Below, piece by piece: positions 52,658-63,280 of a DNA stretch of 64,000 nt. The translations under genes were made by a program, and so were the position numbers. Positions within the stretch are counted from its first letter, which is position 1. Every line of letters starts with the position of its first letter. The stretch covers positions 744,001 through 808,000 of the forward strand of contig JADJXT010000001.1 in the NCBI GenBank assembly GCA_016720115.1, in the 5' to 3' direction. Under the pieces are notes generated by a model. It saw only the letters and a list, made by a program, of their open reading frames with translations, was not told the origin of the DNA and did no database searches. Origin of the DNA: Sphingomonadales bacterium (GTDB lineage: Bacteria > Pseudomonadota > Alphaproteobacteria > Sphingomonadales > Sphingomonadaceae).

Positions 52658-53635
52658 ATGCGACATTGGCTAGTCACATCGATTGCGGCCTTGGCTGCTA
52701 TGCCTTTATGGGCATTTGCAGGGCAGGAAACGCCACAGCCATCCGAAACCCCGATCATTCCAGAGCTGTCAGTTGTGCAACAGTTCGAAATCGACCGCAG
52801 CGACCGGATGACCGTGCCTGTACGCATCAACAACAGCGAGCCTGTTGATTTCATCGTCGATACCGGAGCCGAGCGAACCGTGATTTCAGGCGATCTCGCG
52901 CAAAAGCTGGCGCTGGAGGCCGGGCCTGAATTGCGGCTGGCAACGATTACCGGCCCTGCCACAGCGCCTTCGTTCTATATCGAAGAACTGGCGCTGCAAT
53001 CGCACAAGGTTGAGGGCATCGAGGCTCCGGCGCTGGAGCGCGGCAATCTTGGCGGCAACGGCTTGCTGGGGATAGACAGCCTTGAAGACAGCAAGGTTTA
53101 CCTCGATTTCCGTACCCAGCATCTTGAAGTTTTGCCTTCGGCGCTTGGCAAGCGACCGGGCAAGCTGGAACAGGGGATGATCGTCGTGAGCGCGAAGAAA
53201 CGCGCCGGGCGCATGATCCTGTCGAGCGCAGAGGTTGACGGGGTGAAGGTCGATATCATCCTCGATACCGGTGCGCAGGCGAGCATGGGCAATTTCGCGC
53301 TGCGTGATCGGCTGCGCAAACGGCATTTGCGGTTCGACTATGTCCCGGTGAAGATGAAGAGTGTGACCGGCAAGGAATTGCATGGCGATTTCAGCCAGAT
53401 CAAGGCCATCAAAATAGGTAGTTTCGATGTCCAGAACTTGCCGGTGACCTTTGCCGACAACTATGCCTTCCACGCGCTCAAGCTTACCGACCGGCCTGCA
53501 ATCCTGTTTGGAATGGACGCGCTGAAGCTGTTCGACCGGGTCATTATCGATTTCGGCAACCGCCGTGTGGCGTTTGATCTGCCGCGCGGTGCACGCCGTG
53601 AGTCTGCGAGCAGATTGGCGCTCGCCAGCCGCTAA
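52658..53635 (+). CDS. Exported retropepsin-like aspartic protease
   Basis: A 325-residue protein with a signal peptide (MRHWLVTSIAALAAMPLWAF, cleaved after AFAG). Two retropepsin catalytic motifs occur in one chain: VDFIVDTGAERTVI with D68 and VDIILDTGAQASM with D203, so a single molecule may form the dimer-like active site. It would act in the periplasm. The substrate is unknown. The ribosome site AGAGGAG precedes the ATG. It is placed between the helicase and PdeM on the same strand but reads as an independent gene. Its last four bases overlap trhO. Confidence 0.87.
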   Translation: MRHWLVTSIAALAAMPLWAFAGQETPQPSETPIIPELSVVQQFEIDRSDRMTVPVRINNSEPVDFIVDTGAERTVISGDLAQKLALEAGPELRLATITGPATAPSFYIEELALQSHKVEGIEAPALERGNLGGNGLLGIDSLEDSKVYLDFRTQHLEVLPSALGKRPGKLEQGMIVVSAKKRAGRMILSSAEVDGVKVDIILDTGAQASMGNFALRDRLRKRHLRFDYVPVKMKSVTGKELHGDFSQIKAIKIGSFDVQNLPVTFADNYAFHALKLTDRPAILFGMDALKLFDRVIIDFGNRRVAFDLPRGARRESASRLALASR

Positions 53636-54381
53636 GCCGCCTTGCCTGTTAGGGGCTTGCGCAGTTCTAGGCCGTGGCCGATCAGTTCGCGCTCATCGAA
53701 CACGTAACAATCGCCCTGCCAAAGGCTCTGCTCTGCCGGGGTTTCCTCCAGATATTTGAGGATGCCGCCCTTGAGGTGATAGACTTCCTCAAAACCCTGT
53801 GCGCGCACATAGGCCGTTGCCTTTTCGCAGCGTATGCCGCCGGTGCAGAACATCGCGAATTTGGGCACCTTGCCCGCCGCGCGCAATTTTTCGGCCTCGG
53901 CGTCGAACCAGGCGGGGAACTGGCGGAATGAAATGGTTTCCGGGTTGATCGCGCCTTCGAAGGTGCCCGCCTGCACCTCGAAATCGTTGCGCGTATCGAT
54001 GATGACAGTTTCGGGATCGGAAATCAGCGCATTCCAGTCGGCAGGGTCGACATAATGGCCGACGTCCGACCGCGGGTCGATCCCGTCGACGCCCATCGTC
54101 ACGATCTCGCGTTTCAACCGGACTTTCAGCTTGCCGAAGGGCATGGCTTCGGCACGGGAATATTTGACTTCCATGGCGGCAAAGCCCGGCCAATTGTGGA
54201 TATACGCAACCGCTTGCTCTAACGCAGCGCGCTCGCCCGCGATTGTGCCATTAATTCCTTCCCGGGCAACCAATAATGTGCCCTTGATCCCGCGTTCCTC
54301 GCAAAAAGCGAAAAGCGGAGTGCGAATAGCTGCAGGATCGGCAATAGGGGCGAAGTGATAAAGCGCGACAACGGAAATCAT
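53632..54381 (-). CDS. trhO: tRNA uridine(34) hydroxylase TrhO (rhodanese domain)
   Basis: Uses oxygen to hydroxylate uridine 34 of tRNA to 5-hydroxyuridine. It has 249 residues. The N-terminal acylphosphatase-like domain (ALYHFAPIADP, GTLLVAREGINGTIAG) and the rhodanese domain with C179 in FCTGGIRCEKA are clear. The start MISVVALYHF is preferred to a slightly earlier ATG. Its 5' end diverges from pdeM. It converges on the aspartic protease gene, with a four-base overlap. Confidence 0.94.
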   Translation of the reverse strand: MISVVALYHFAPIADPAAIRTPLFAFCEERGIKGTLLVAREGINGTIAGERAALEQAVAYIHNWPGFAAMEVKYSRAEAMPFGKLKVRLKREIVTMGVDGIDPRSDVGHYVDPADWNALISDPETVIIDTRNDFEVQAGTFEGAINPETISFRQFPAWFDAEAEKLRAAGKVPKFAMFCTGGIRCEKATAYVRAQGFEEVYHLKGGILKYLEETPAEQSLWQGDCYVFDERELIGHGLELRKPLTGKAA

Positions 54382-54446
54382 GCGCGCGCCCATAATATAA
54401 ATAGCCCGGCTTGTCAGCCCGTGCCGCTTTGCGCATAGCGGCGGAC

Positions 54447-55133
54447 GTGACAGCGCGCATTTCTTTCGGTGGCAGCCATTTCGAACTGGCGGGGGAGGCG
54501 GCGCTGTACTGGCCATCGCGCAGGGCGCTGCTCGTGGCCGACCTGCACCTTGAAAAGGCATCGAGCTATGCAATGGGCGGCCAGTTCCTGCCCCCTTATG
54601 ACAGCCGCGCGACGCTGGAAGAGCTTGCCGGGCTGGTTCGCAAATATGCGGTCGAAACCGTCTATTGCCTGGGGGACAATTTCCACGACGATGGTGGGGA
54701 AGAACGGCTCGAAGCCGAAGCGGCGGCGGTGTTGAGGCAAATGACCGCGAGCCTCCAGTGGCACTGGATCGTCGGCAACCACGATCCCGGCATGGCTGCC
54801 AATTGGGGCGGCCTTGTCTGCGACGAATATTGCGTTGACGGCATCCTGCTGCGCCACGAAGCCGACCCAAAGGATGTCCGCCCGGAGATGTCGGGCCACT
54901 TCCACCCCAAATACAGGCAGGAAATCCGTGGGCGACTGGTATCGCGCCGTTGCTTCGTGAGCAGCGCAAGCAAGCTGATCCTGCCCGCCTTCGGTGCGCT
55001 GACTGGTGGGCTCGACGCCGATGATTCGGCAATCGGAGAAGCACTTGGCAGCAGGGAGGCCGAGGCGCTGGTCTATGCCGCCGGTCGTGCAGTCCGCTTT
55101 GCGTTATCAGCCAACCGGGCGCGGGCCGAATAG
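54447..55133 (+). CDS. pdeM: Ligase-associated DNA damage response endonuclease PdeM
   Basis: A calcineurin-like metallophosphoesterase of about 228 residues. Metal ligands are visible: D32 and H34 in VADLHLEK, GDNFHDDGG, GNHDPG and GHFHPK. It belongs to the set that includes the helicase at 49993, an ATP-dependent DNA ligase and an exonuclease. The GTG start gives MTARISFGG, as in other members; a TTG 36 bases earlier is possible. The last 27 bases overlap yggS. Confidence 0.9.
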   Translation: MTARISFGGSHFELAGEAALYWPSRRALLVADLHLEKASSYAMGGQFLPPYDSRATLEELAGLVRKYAVETVYCLGDNFHDDGGEERLEAEAAAVLRQMTASLQWHWIVGNHDPGMAANWGGLVCDEYCVDGILLRHEADPKDVRPEMSGHFHPKYRQEIRGRLVSRRCFVSSASKLILPAFGALTGGLDADDSAIGEALGSREAEALVYAAGRAVRFALSANRARAE

Positions 55134-55790
55134 GGCCGTGCCGACGCGGATATGCGTTGCCCCCAGCATGATCGCGGTCGTGAAATCGTCCGACATGCCC
55201 ATGCTCAGTTGCGACAGCCCGTGGCGCGCTGCCAGTTCGGCGAGCAGCGCGAAATAGGGCGCGGGTTCGACATCGGCGGGCGGAATGCACATCAGGCCTA
55301 TGATTTCGATGCCGCCTGCATGTGCAGCCGCAAGCAAGGTGGGCAAATCCGCGATGGCGCAGCCACCCTTCTGTTCTTCCTCGCCGATATTCACCTGGAC
55401 GAAGCAGGGGACGCGTTTTCCGGCTTTGGCCATCGCCTTCGATAGTGCTTCGATCAGCGACATACGGTCGAGCGAATGGATGCAGTCGAACAATGCGACC
55501 GCTTCCTCCGCCTTGTTCGACTGGAGCTGGCCGATCAGGTGGAGTTCGATATCGGCACATGCCGCGCGCAAGCCGGGCCATTTGGTCGCGGCTTCCTGCA
55601 CGCGGTTTTCGCCGAACCGGCGGTGACCCGCTTCGATAAGCGGCCGGATTTCGTTTGCCGTGCGCGTTTTCGATACCGCGATCAGCGCGATAGCATCGCG
55701 CGAACGCCGAGCAACCTTGCACGCCTGGGCGATTTCGGTTTCGATTCCGGCCAGTCGGCGGGCGGGATTTTCAGGAGTCGCATCGGGCAT
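55107..55790 (-). CDS. yggS: PLP homeostasis protein YggS/PLPBP
   Basis: A 227-residue pyridoxal-phosphate-binding protein, fold type III, involved in vitamin B6 and amino-acid balance. K41 in AVSKT binds PLP, and FGENRVQEA and GLMCIPP are family segments. The C-terminal LSMGMSDDFTTAIMLGATHIRVGTALFG is standard. It is divergent from the thiamine-phosphate-synthase-like gene. Confidence 0.96.
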   Translation of the reverse strand: MPDATPENPARRLAGIETEIAQACKVARRSRDAIALIAVSKTRTANEIRPLIEAGHRRFGENRVQEAATKWPGLRAACADIELHLIGQLQSNKAEEAVALFDCIHSLDRMSLIEALSKAMAKAGKRVPCFVQVNIGEEEQKGGCAIADLPTLLAAAHAGGIEIIGLMCIPPADVEPAPYFALLAELAARHGLSQLSMGMSDDFTTAIMLGATHIRVGTALFGPRPVG

Positions 55791-55813
55791 GGCCGCGCGC
55801 TATAGCCGCAGCC

Positions 55814-56365
55814 ATGCCTGCATTCCAGCCATTGCGAAAACCGATACCGCAAGTCTGGCTGATGACCGATCCGCGGCTGGGCGACCAGTTATTTGCAGCC
55901 GTGCGCCGCCTGCCCGCGGGTTCGGGTGTCGTGTTCCGGCATTATCTGCTCGATCCCGGCGCAAGGCGTGCGTTTTTTGTCCGGCTGCGGCATATCTGCA
56001 GCCAGCGCGGGCATATGCTGATCCTTGCGGACACGGCGCGGCTTGCCTCCAGATGGCAGGCAGACGGATTCCACGGTCGAACCGGTGGGCATCCGAAGCT
56101 GTTCCACAGCGCTCCTGTCCATAATGCACACGAAATCCGGCTGGCGCGCAGATGCGGCGCGCATGTCCTTTTCCTGTCGCCGCTGCACCAGACGCGGTCG
56201 CATCCGGGCCAGCGGGCTTTGGGGCCTGCGCAGTTCGCCCGGCTTGCCCGCCTCGCCCGACCGGCAAAGGTTATTGCGCTGGGCGGAATGAGCCGCGCCC
56301 ATGCAGCGAAATTGCCAAAAGCCATCGCTCACGGCTGGGCAGCCATCGATGCTTTCAAACGCTGA
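55814..56365 (+). CDS. Short thiamine phosphate synthase-like (TenI/ThiE) protein
   Basis: A 183-residue TIM-barrel-like protein. The strand-loop LMTDPRLG near the start, LILADTARLASRWQADGFHGR in the middle and VIALGGMSR near the end match ThiE/TenI. ThiE is usually 205-225 residues and keeps GVHLGQ, which here is FHGRTGG. The enzyme may therefore be a TenI-like paralogue without thiamine synthase activity. No other thi gene is nearby. Confidence 0.72.
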   Translation: MPAFQPLRKPIPQVWLMTDPRLGDQLFAAVRRLPAGSGVVFRHYLLDPGARRAFFVRLRHICSQRGHMLILADTARLASRWQADGFHGRTGGHPKLFHSAPVHNAHEIRLARRCGAHVLFLSPLHQTRSHPGQRALGPAQFARLARLARPAKVIALGGMSRAHAAKLPKAIAHGWAAIDAFKR

Positions 56366-56373
56366 GAACCGAA

Positions 56374-57120
56374 TTAGAAGCGGATCTTGGTGCCGACGTA
56401 GACGGCTTCGTTGTCCGGGCTGCTGTTGGCAGCGGGCATCAGACGGTCGCGTTCGCTTGAGTAACGGACGCCTGCGGTCACATCGATGCGACGCGAGATC
56501 GAGAAGCTGCCGCCGACGTTGAGGGCATAGTCACCCGCCGCTGCCGAACCGCGGGGATTGGGAGCTGCGTTGCCAACCTTGCCGACGCTGACGTCCGTGT
56601 TGAATCGGCTGGGTTTCTTCTTCGCCTGATCGTCAAGCTTGAAATCGCCCTGACCGACCATTGCCGCCAGACGCGGCTGTTCAAGCTGAACGGCATTGGC
56701 GGGAAGCCTGAAGCCCTGCCAGCCGCGTGCTGCGGTCAACTGATAGTTCGAATTGTTGAGGCGAACGGTATTGCTCGAACCGGCTTCGATTTTTGCAATG
56801 GCCGAACGAATCGAGATCGCATCCGACGAATCTGCCCGCGCCGCAACTGTCATCACGCTGCTGCCGTGGCGATTGAGACCGGCTGGCGTGAAGCGGAACT
56901 TGCCACCGGAAACGGCATTGCGTTCCGCCTTGGCGGCGAGGCGGCTGTCAACACCTGCGGGTGTGAAGCGGCTCATCCAGCTGCTGGAATCCTGTGCGGA
57001 ATCATAGAGTTGTGCGGCAAAGGCGGGCACCAGAACGGGTGACAGCAACAGGCTTCCCGCCGCCAGAAAGGCGACTGCCCGACGGCCATTGCGGCCTGAA
57101 TTTGCTACACCCCGTCTCAT
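56374..57120 (-). CDS. Exported protein with RFTPAG repeats and beta-rich C-terminus
   Basis: A 248-residue protein. The signal peptide is MRRGVANSGRNGRRAVAFLA and onward, with an Arg-rich n-region and cleavage near AFAAQ. The mature protein holds two RFTPAG-[VL] copies about 30 residues apart (SRFTPAGVDSRLA, FRFTPAGLNRHG). The last 40 residues (DYALNVGGSFSISRRIDVTAGVRYSSERD, ending TKIRF) look like outer-membrane strands with a terminal Phe. The family is not recognised. A long AT-rich upstream region probably holds its promoter. Confidence 0.74.
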   Translation of the reverse strand: MRRGVANSGRNGRRAVAFLAAGSLLLSPVLVPAFAAQLYDSAQDSSSWMSRFTPAGVDSRLAAKAERNAVSGGKFRFTPAGLNRHGSSVMTVAARADSSDAISIRSAIAKIEAGSSNTVRLNNSNYQLTAARGWQGFRLPANAVQLEQPRLAAMVGQGDFKLDDQAKKKPSRFNTDVSVGKVGNAAPNPRGSAAAGDYALNVGGSFSISRRIDVTAGVRYSSERDRLMPAANSSPDNEAVYVGTKIRF

Positions 57121-57151
57121 GTCCGTATTCTTACGACTCCATCTGAATTGA

Positions 57152-57179
57152 AATATAAGCGTAAATCCACGGACGACAA
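57152..57179 (-). promoter_or_regulatory. Candidate promoter of the RFTPAG protein gene
   Basis: On the minus strand, TTGTCG is followed after 16 bp by TATATT, about 32 bp upstream of the start codon. It lies in the 254-bp AT-rich gap between two divergent genes. Match to the housekeeping consensus is fair. Confidence 0.35.
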
Positions 57180-57374
57180 TAAATTTATCCACATGGCCAT
57201 AGATTTTGACAATATGTTGCGCGGACACAACAATCGGTTGCGACTGAAACCAGAATCCGCGCCTTTGCGGGCGATATGCACAGCCAATTCCGGTTCAGTT
57301 TCGCGAAAGCTTGCCCGCGCCAACAAAGGTGAATAGAGACGTCCGCACAAACAGCGAAATCGCGAGGATTCAAT

Positions 57375-57803
57375 ATGCGTTTTAACCAGATCGTCCTGGT
57401 CACGGCTTCGGTTCTGGCTCTGGCTGCGTGCGGCGGCAAGGAAAGGCCCAAGACCGATCTGGCGGCAAGCCAGGTGACGACAATCGGCGTCAACAGCTAT
57501 CTGTGGCGCGCCTCGCTCGACGCCCTTTCTTTCATGCCGCTGCTGCAGACCGACAGCGCAGGCGGGGTGATCGTGACCGACTGGTATGTGAACCCGAACA
57601 GCCCAGGCGAACGCATGAAGCTGACGGTATCGATCCTCGATCAGGATCTGCGGGCCGATGCGCTGCGCGTGGCCGCTGCCCGTGAAGTGCTGCAGAACGG
57701 CCAGTGGGTCGCCGCTGCCACACGTGCGGCGACGGTGCAGAAGCTGGAAGGCATCATCCTTACCAAGGCGCGCGACCTGCGTCGCAGCGCTATTGCCGAC
57801 TAA
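57375..57803 (+). CDS. DUF3576 lipoprotein
   Basis: A 142-residue lipoprotein (lipobox LAAC, C19). The mature part, IGVNSYLWRASLDALSFMPLL through GVIVTDWYVNPNSPGERMKLTV, is DUF3576, a family restricted mostly to alphaproteobacteria. It is likely periplasmic, anchored to the inner or outer membrane. Its position before leuS, lptE and holA is the conserved alphaproteobacterial order, although here a chimeric repeat separates it from leuS. Confidence 0.9.
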   Translation: MRFNQIVLVTASVLALAACGGKERPKTDLAASQVTTIGVNSYLWRASLDALSFMPLLQTDSAGGVIVTDWYVNPNSPGERMKLTVSILDQDLRADALRVAAAREVLQNGQWVAAATRAATVQKLEGIILTKARDLRRSAIAD

Positions 57804-57833
57804 TCGGGTTGCTGACCCAAGTTTACTGAAATC

Positions 57834-57920
57834 CCGTTCGCATCGAGCGTAGTCGAGATGCCCCTAACTACTGCACGGTGTCTCGAATCCTGAGCTTGTC
57901 CAAGGGCTCGACACGAACGG
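57834..57920. repeat. Chimeric palindromic element before leuS
   Basis: The ends CCGTTCGCATCGAGCGTAGT and CTCGACACGAACGG are those of the helicase and lptE family. The central loop is replaced by ATCCTGAGCTTGTCCAAGGG, which is one arm of the CCTGAGCTTGTCGAAGG family. It sits only 20 bp upstream of the leuS start. Confidence 0.8.
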
Positions 57921-57939
57921 AAAATGGAACCGTTGTAGT

Positions 57940-60446
<2,507 letters not shown>

Positions 60447-60450
<4 letters not shown>

Positions 60451-61022
60451 ACACAAACGCCCCAAGCCCGTTCGCCTCGAGCGTAGTCGAGAGGCCCGAT
60501 TTGGGCAGACAGGTGTCTCGACTTCGCTCGACACGAACGGCGGGGCTTTTGCTTTCCTTGTCCCTCGCGCTCTCCGCCTGCGGCCTGAAGCCGCTCTACA
60601 GCGGCGGATCGCAGGGGCAGGTGGCGGCGCTTCTCGGATCGGTTGCGGTCGAACCCATTGAGGGGAAGAATGGCTGGCTGATGCGCAATGCGCTGAACGA
60701 TCGTCTGGGCGCGGCGCATGGCAACAGCGCCCGCTACCGGCTGGTCGTCAAACTCGATGACCAGATTGAAGGATTTGGCGTGCGCGCCGACGATACCGTC
60801 ACCCGCGAGCGGCGCACATTGCGTGCGCGCTACCAGCTTGTCGATCTTGAAAGCGGCAAGGCGGTGCTGGACGCGACCGCGGGGTCGGATGCGGGTATCG
60901 ACGTTGTCAGTTCCGAATATGCGACGATTGCCGCGGAAAACACCGCGCTGGAGAATTTGACGCAAAAGGTTGCGGAACAGATTGTCACGCGGCTGTCGCT
61001 ATACGCCCAATCCCCGCAATGA
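60447..61022 (+). CDS. lptE: LPS assembly lipoprotein LptE, n-region encoded by a repeat
   Basis: Outer-membrane lipoprotein that plugs the LptD barrel in lipopolysaccharide transport. It has 191 residues. Lipobox LSAC with lipidated C45, followed by GLKPLYSGG, which is the family hallmark. A normal LptE signal peptide has a short n-region. Here 31 residues precede the hydrophobic part, and residues 8-31 (PFASSVVERPDLGRQ, VSRLRSTRT) are the translation of a palindromic repeat. The Arg residues it supplies serve as the positive n-region. The start overlaps leuS by ATGA, which leaves little room for another start. Confidence 0.93.
60468..60540. repeat. Palindromic element inside the lptE signal-peptide region
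   Basis: The ends CCGTTCGCCTCGAGCGTAGT and CTTCGCTCGACACGAACGG carry the same two hairpins as in the helicase gene. It is 73 bp long and read in a different frame from the helicase copy: there the first codons give PVRIERSR, here PFASSVVE. Confidence 0.88.
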
Positions 61023-62047
61023 GTGCCAAGCTCAGCGAGAAGGACTTCATCGCCTCCATCGAAACGCGGCGCGACATCCGGCTGTTTTTCGTTTTCGGGC
61101 CGGACGAATCCGCCGCTGCATCGATTGCGGGTAATATGGTCGGGCGGCTGGGCAGCGACAGCGAGGCGGTCGAGATCGACAGCGCAAAGTTGCGCGGCGA
61201 TCCGGCGCTGCTTGCCGATGAGGCGGCTTCACAATCGCTGTTTGGCGGCGCACGGCACATAAGGCTGCACTTCGCGCGCGAGGAAGGGCTGGATGCGATT
61301 GCCAACCTGCTGTCCGCCGAGCAAGCCGGAAACCCGGTGATTGCGACCGCGGGCGACCTCAAGAAAAACAGCAAGCTGCGGACACTGGTCGAAGGGGCGC
61401 CGCGCGCTTTATCCCATATCTGTTATCTGCCAAGCGAAGCGGAGGCGATCGATCAGGCGGTTGCGGCGGCGGGCGCACTTGGCCTGCGCATCGACCGGAC
61501 GCTGGCGGCGCAGGTCGTGCGCTACACCGGGCAGGATCGCCGACTGGTGGCGATGGAGCTCGAAAAGCTCTCGCTCTATTATGAATCCGCGCCGGAGCGG
61601 ATGGTGACGGTCGAGCCGCAGGCGCTCTCGTCGCTCGCCGCCGAAACCGCTGAGGAAGATATCAACGCGCTTGTCAATCAGGTGCTGAAAGGCGATGCCA
61701 AGGCGCTGGGCCGGACCATTGTCGAGGCGCGCGCTGTAGGGATCGAGGCGATCCGCATCGTCCGCGCGCTGCAACGGCGCATTGCCCTGCTCACGGGAAT
61801 GCGCGCGAAGGTGGAAGAAGGTGCCAATGCCGGGGCAGTCGTGCGTGCCAACCGGGCGATCTTCTGGAAGGAGCAGGGCGCCTTTATCCAACAGGTGGAG
61901 CGATGGACGGCACCCCGCCTCGCCGGGCTCAATGCGCATCTGCTGGATGTTGAAGCGAAGCTGATGGCGACAGGCGCTGACCTGACCGAAACCGTGCTTG
62001 AGGAAGAACTGGTGCGGATCGCACGGGCGGCGGTGCGGGGGCGGTAA
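61019..62047 (+). CDS. holA: DNA polymerase III delta subunit
   Basis: Clamp-loader subunit that opens the beta sliding clamp. It has 342 residues, with the expected AAA-like N-terminal domain (LFFVFGPDESAAASIA), LRTLVEGAPRALSHICY-type central part and a helical collar domain at the C-terminus. The start shares bases with the lptE stop (ATGA). It is the last gene of the DUF3576-leuS-lptE-holA block and is followed by a long palindromic repeat. Confidence 0.94.
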   Translation: MSAKLSEKDFIASIETRRDIRLFFVFGPDESAAASIAGNMVGRLGSDSEAVEIDSAKLRGDPALLADEAASQSLFGGARHIRLHFAREEGLDAIANLLSAEQAGNPVIATAGDLKKNSKLRTLVEGAPRALSHICYLPSEAEAIDQAVAAAGALGLRIDRTLAAQVVRYTGQDRRLVAMELEKLSLYYESAPERMVTVEPQALSSLAAETAEEDINALVNQVLKGDAKALGRTIVEARAVGIEAIRIVRALQRRIALLTGMRAKVEEGANAGAVVRANRAIFWKEQGAFIQQVERWTAPRLAGLNAHLLDVEAKLMATGADLTETVLEEELVRIARAAVRGR

Positions 62048-62075
62048 ACGCGCACCGCCTACCCAACACTATGCT

Positions 62076-62182
62076 CGTCATTCCCGCGAAGGCGGGGAAC
62101 GAAGTGACGGAACGTCAATCCATCACCGGCGGTAGAAATTTGATCGGTCGGTGATGGACCCCCGCCTTCGCGGGGGTGACGA
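62076..62182. repeat. GTCATTCCCGCGAAGGCGGG palindromic repeat
   Basis: GTCATTCCCGCGAAGGCGGG on the left pairs with CCCGCCTTCGCGGGGGTGAC on the right, and an inner pair CCATCACCG/CGGTGATGG nests inside. It fills most of the gap after holA and could also end that transcript. Confidence 0.85.
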
Positions 62183-62228
62183 TTCTTTGTAATGTCATCA
62201 TGGTCTAATATGCAATTGTGAGGCGAAC

Positions 62229-62741
62229 TCATTCATATTCCGCAGTAATCGGAATCCGCCCGCGAAACTGGCCGGATACATTGCCTTTCAGCAACAGGTC
62301 GCCGCCAAAGGCAAATTCCAGCCGACCGTACATGTCGAGCCGGGGGGCGGGAGGCAGGTTGGTGCGCAGCCTGACGATTTCCACCGATCCGCCGGTCGCG
62401 CTGCTCAGCCGGATGGTTGACGGCATTTCGATGCGGACGGGGCGTCCCGGTTCACCGGTCACCACCGCGCTTCCGGCAAAGGGCGATCCGCCCAGGTCGA
62501 GCACATCGCCGCTCACCGTGCGCGCGCCGCTATCGGGATCGATGGCAATGCTGCCGCCGCTCGCGCCCGTCGAGGTCGCACGACTGAAGTCGAGCGAACT
62601 GCGGATTTCGATATGGAGCGGTCGCGCCTTGCCGTCGCCTGCGCGGGTGAAGGGATCGGAACCAAAATCCTGCGCGGATAGGGCCGGCGTCAACGCCAGC
62701 GCGAATCCGATGCAGAAAAGGCCAGACAGGTTCCGATACAT
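62229..62741 (-). CDS. DUF4402 domain exported protein
   Basis: A 170-residue protein with a signal peptide (MYRNLSGLFCIGFALALTPA, cleaved near LSAQ). The mature domain is beta-rich with DUF4402 hallmarks: ASGGSIAIDPDSGARTVSG, GSAVVTGEPGRPVRIEMP and GTNL-like RLRTNLPPAPRLD near the end, plus the terminal GQFRGRIPITAEYE. Such proteins are thought to be surface or pilus-related. The ATG closest to the signal peptide is used; upstream codons are charged and not signal-like. Confidence 0.88.
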   Translation of the reverse strand: MYRNLSGLFCIGFALALTPALSAQDFGSDPFTRAGDGKARPLHIEIRSSLDFSRATSTGASGGSIAIDPDSGARTVSGDVLDLGGSPFAGSAVVTGEPGRPVRIEMPSTIRLSSATGGSVEIVRLRTNLPPAPRLDMYGRLEFAFGGDLLLKGNVSGQFRGRIPITAEYE

Positions 62742-62836
62742 TTGTACCAATTTTCGGAGATTGTGGTTAATTTCCGGTGAAAGGCGGCGCAACCGCCGCA
62801 CTTGACCTTACAGGGCAGGCGGCACACATTGGGGCC

Positions 62837-63229
62837 ATGGAAAAACTCGAACTCAGCGAAGCAGAATGGCGGCAGCGCCTTTCCCCGGTGCAATATCATG
62901 TGCTGCGCGAAGCGGGCACCGAACGGGCCTTTAGCGGTTCGTTGAATGTCGAAAAACGCGACGGCGATTTCCTGTGCGGTGGCTGCGGCACATTGCTGTT
63001 CCGATCTAGCACCAAATATGACAGCGGATCGGGCTGGCCCAGCTTTACCGAACCGGCGGCACCCGATGCGATAACCGAATATCGCGATACCTCGCACGGA
63101 ATGATCCGGATCGAAGTGCGCTGTGGCAAATGCGACGGGCATTTGGGCCATGTCTTCCCCGATGGCCCCGGCGCAAACGGATTGCGTTACTGCATCAACA
63201 GCGTTTCGCTCGATTTCCAGCCGGACTAG
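62837..63229 (+). CDS. msrB: Peptide-methionine (R)-S-oxide reductase
   Basis: Repairs oxidised methionine (R form) in proteins. It has 130 residues. Zinc ligands C47, C50, C96 and C99 are present, and the catalytic cysteine is C119 in RYCINS. The motif GSGWPSF binds substrate. No signal peptide, so it is cytoplasmic. It is followed after 51 bp by the penicillin-binding protein gene. Confidence 0.97.
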   Translation: MEKLELSEAEWRQRLSPVQYHVLREAGTERAFSGSLNVEKRDGDFLCGGCGTLLFRSSTKYDSGSGWPSFTEPAAPDAITEYRDTSHGMIRIEVRCGKCDGHLGHVFPDGPGANGLRYCINSVSLDFQPD

Positions 63230-63280
63230 TTTGCTAATCGCGCTTGTCGGACTCCCGGCAAACCGGTAACAGTGCGGCCA

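Noticed and set aside
57185..57193. Perfect DnaA box TTATCCACA in an AT-rich gap
   Set aside because: It is a single box with no second copy, no dnaA, hemE or parAB neighbour and no clear unwinding element. One perfect nonamer in 64 kb is expected by chance, so I do not call an origin.
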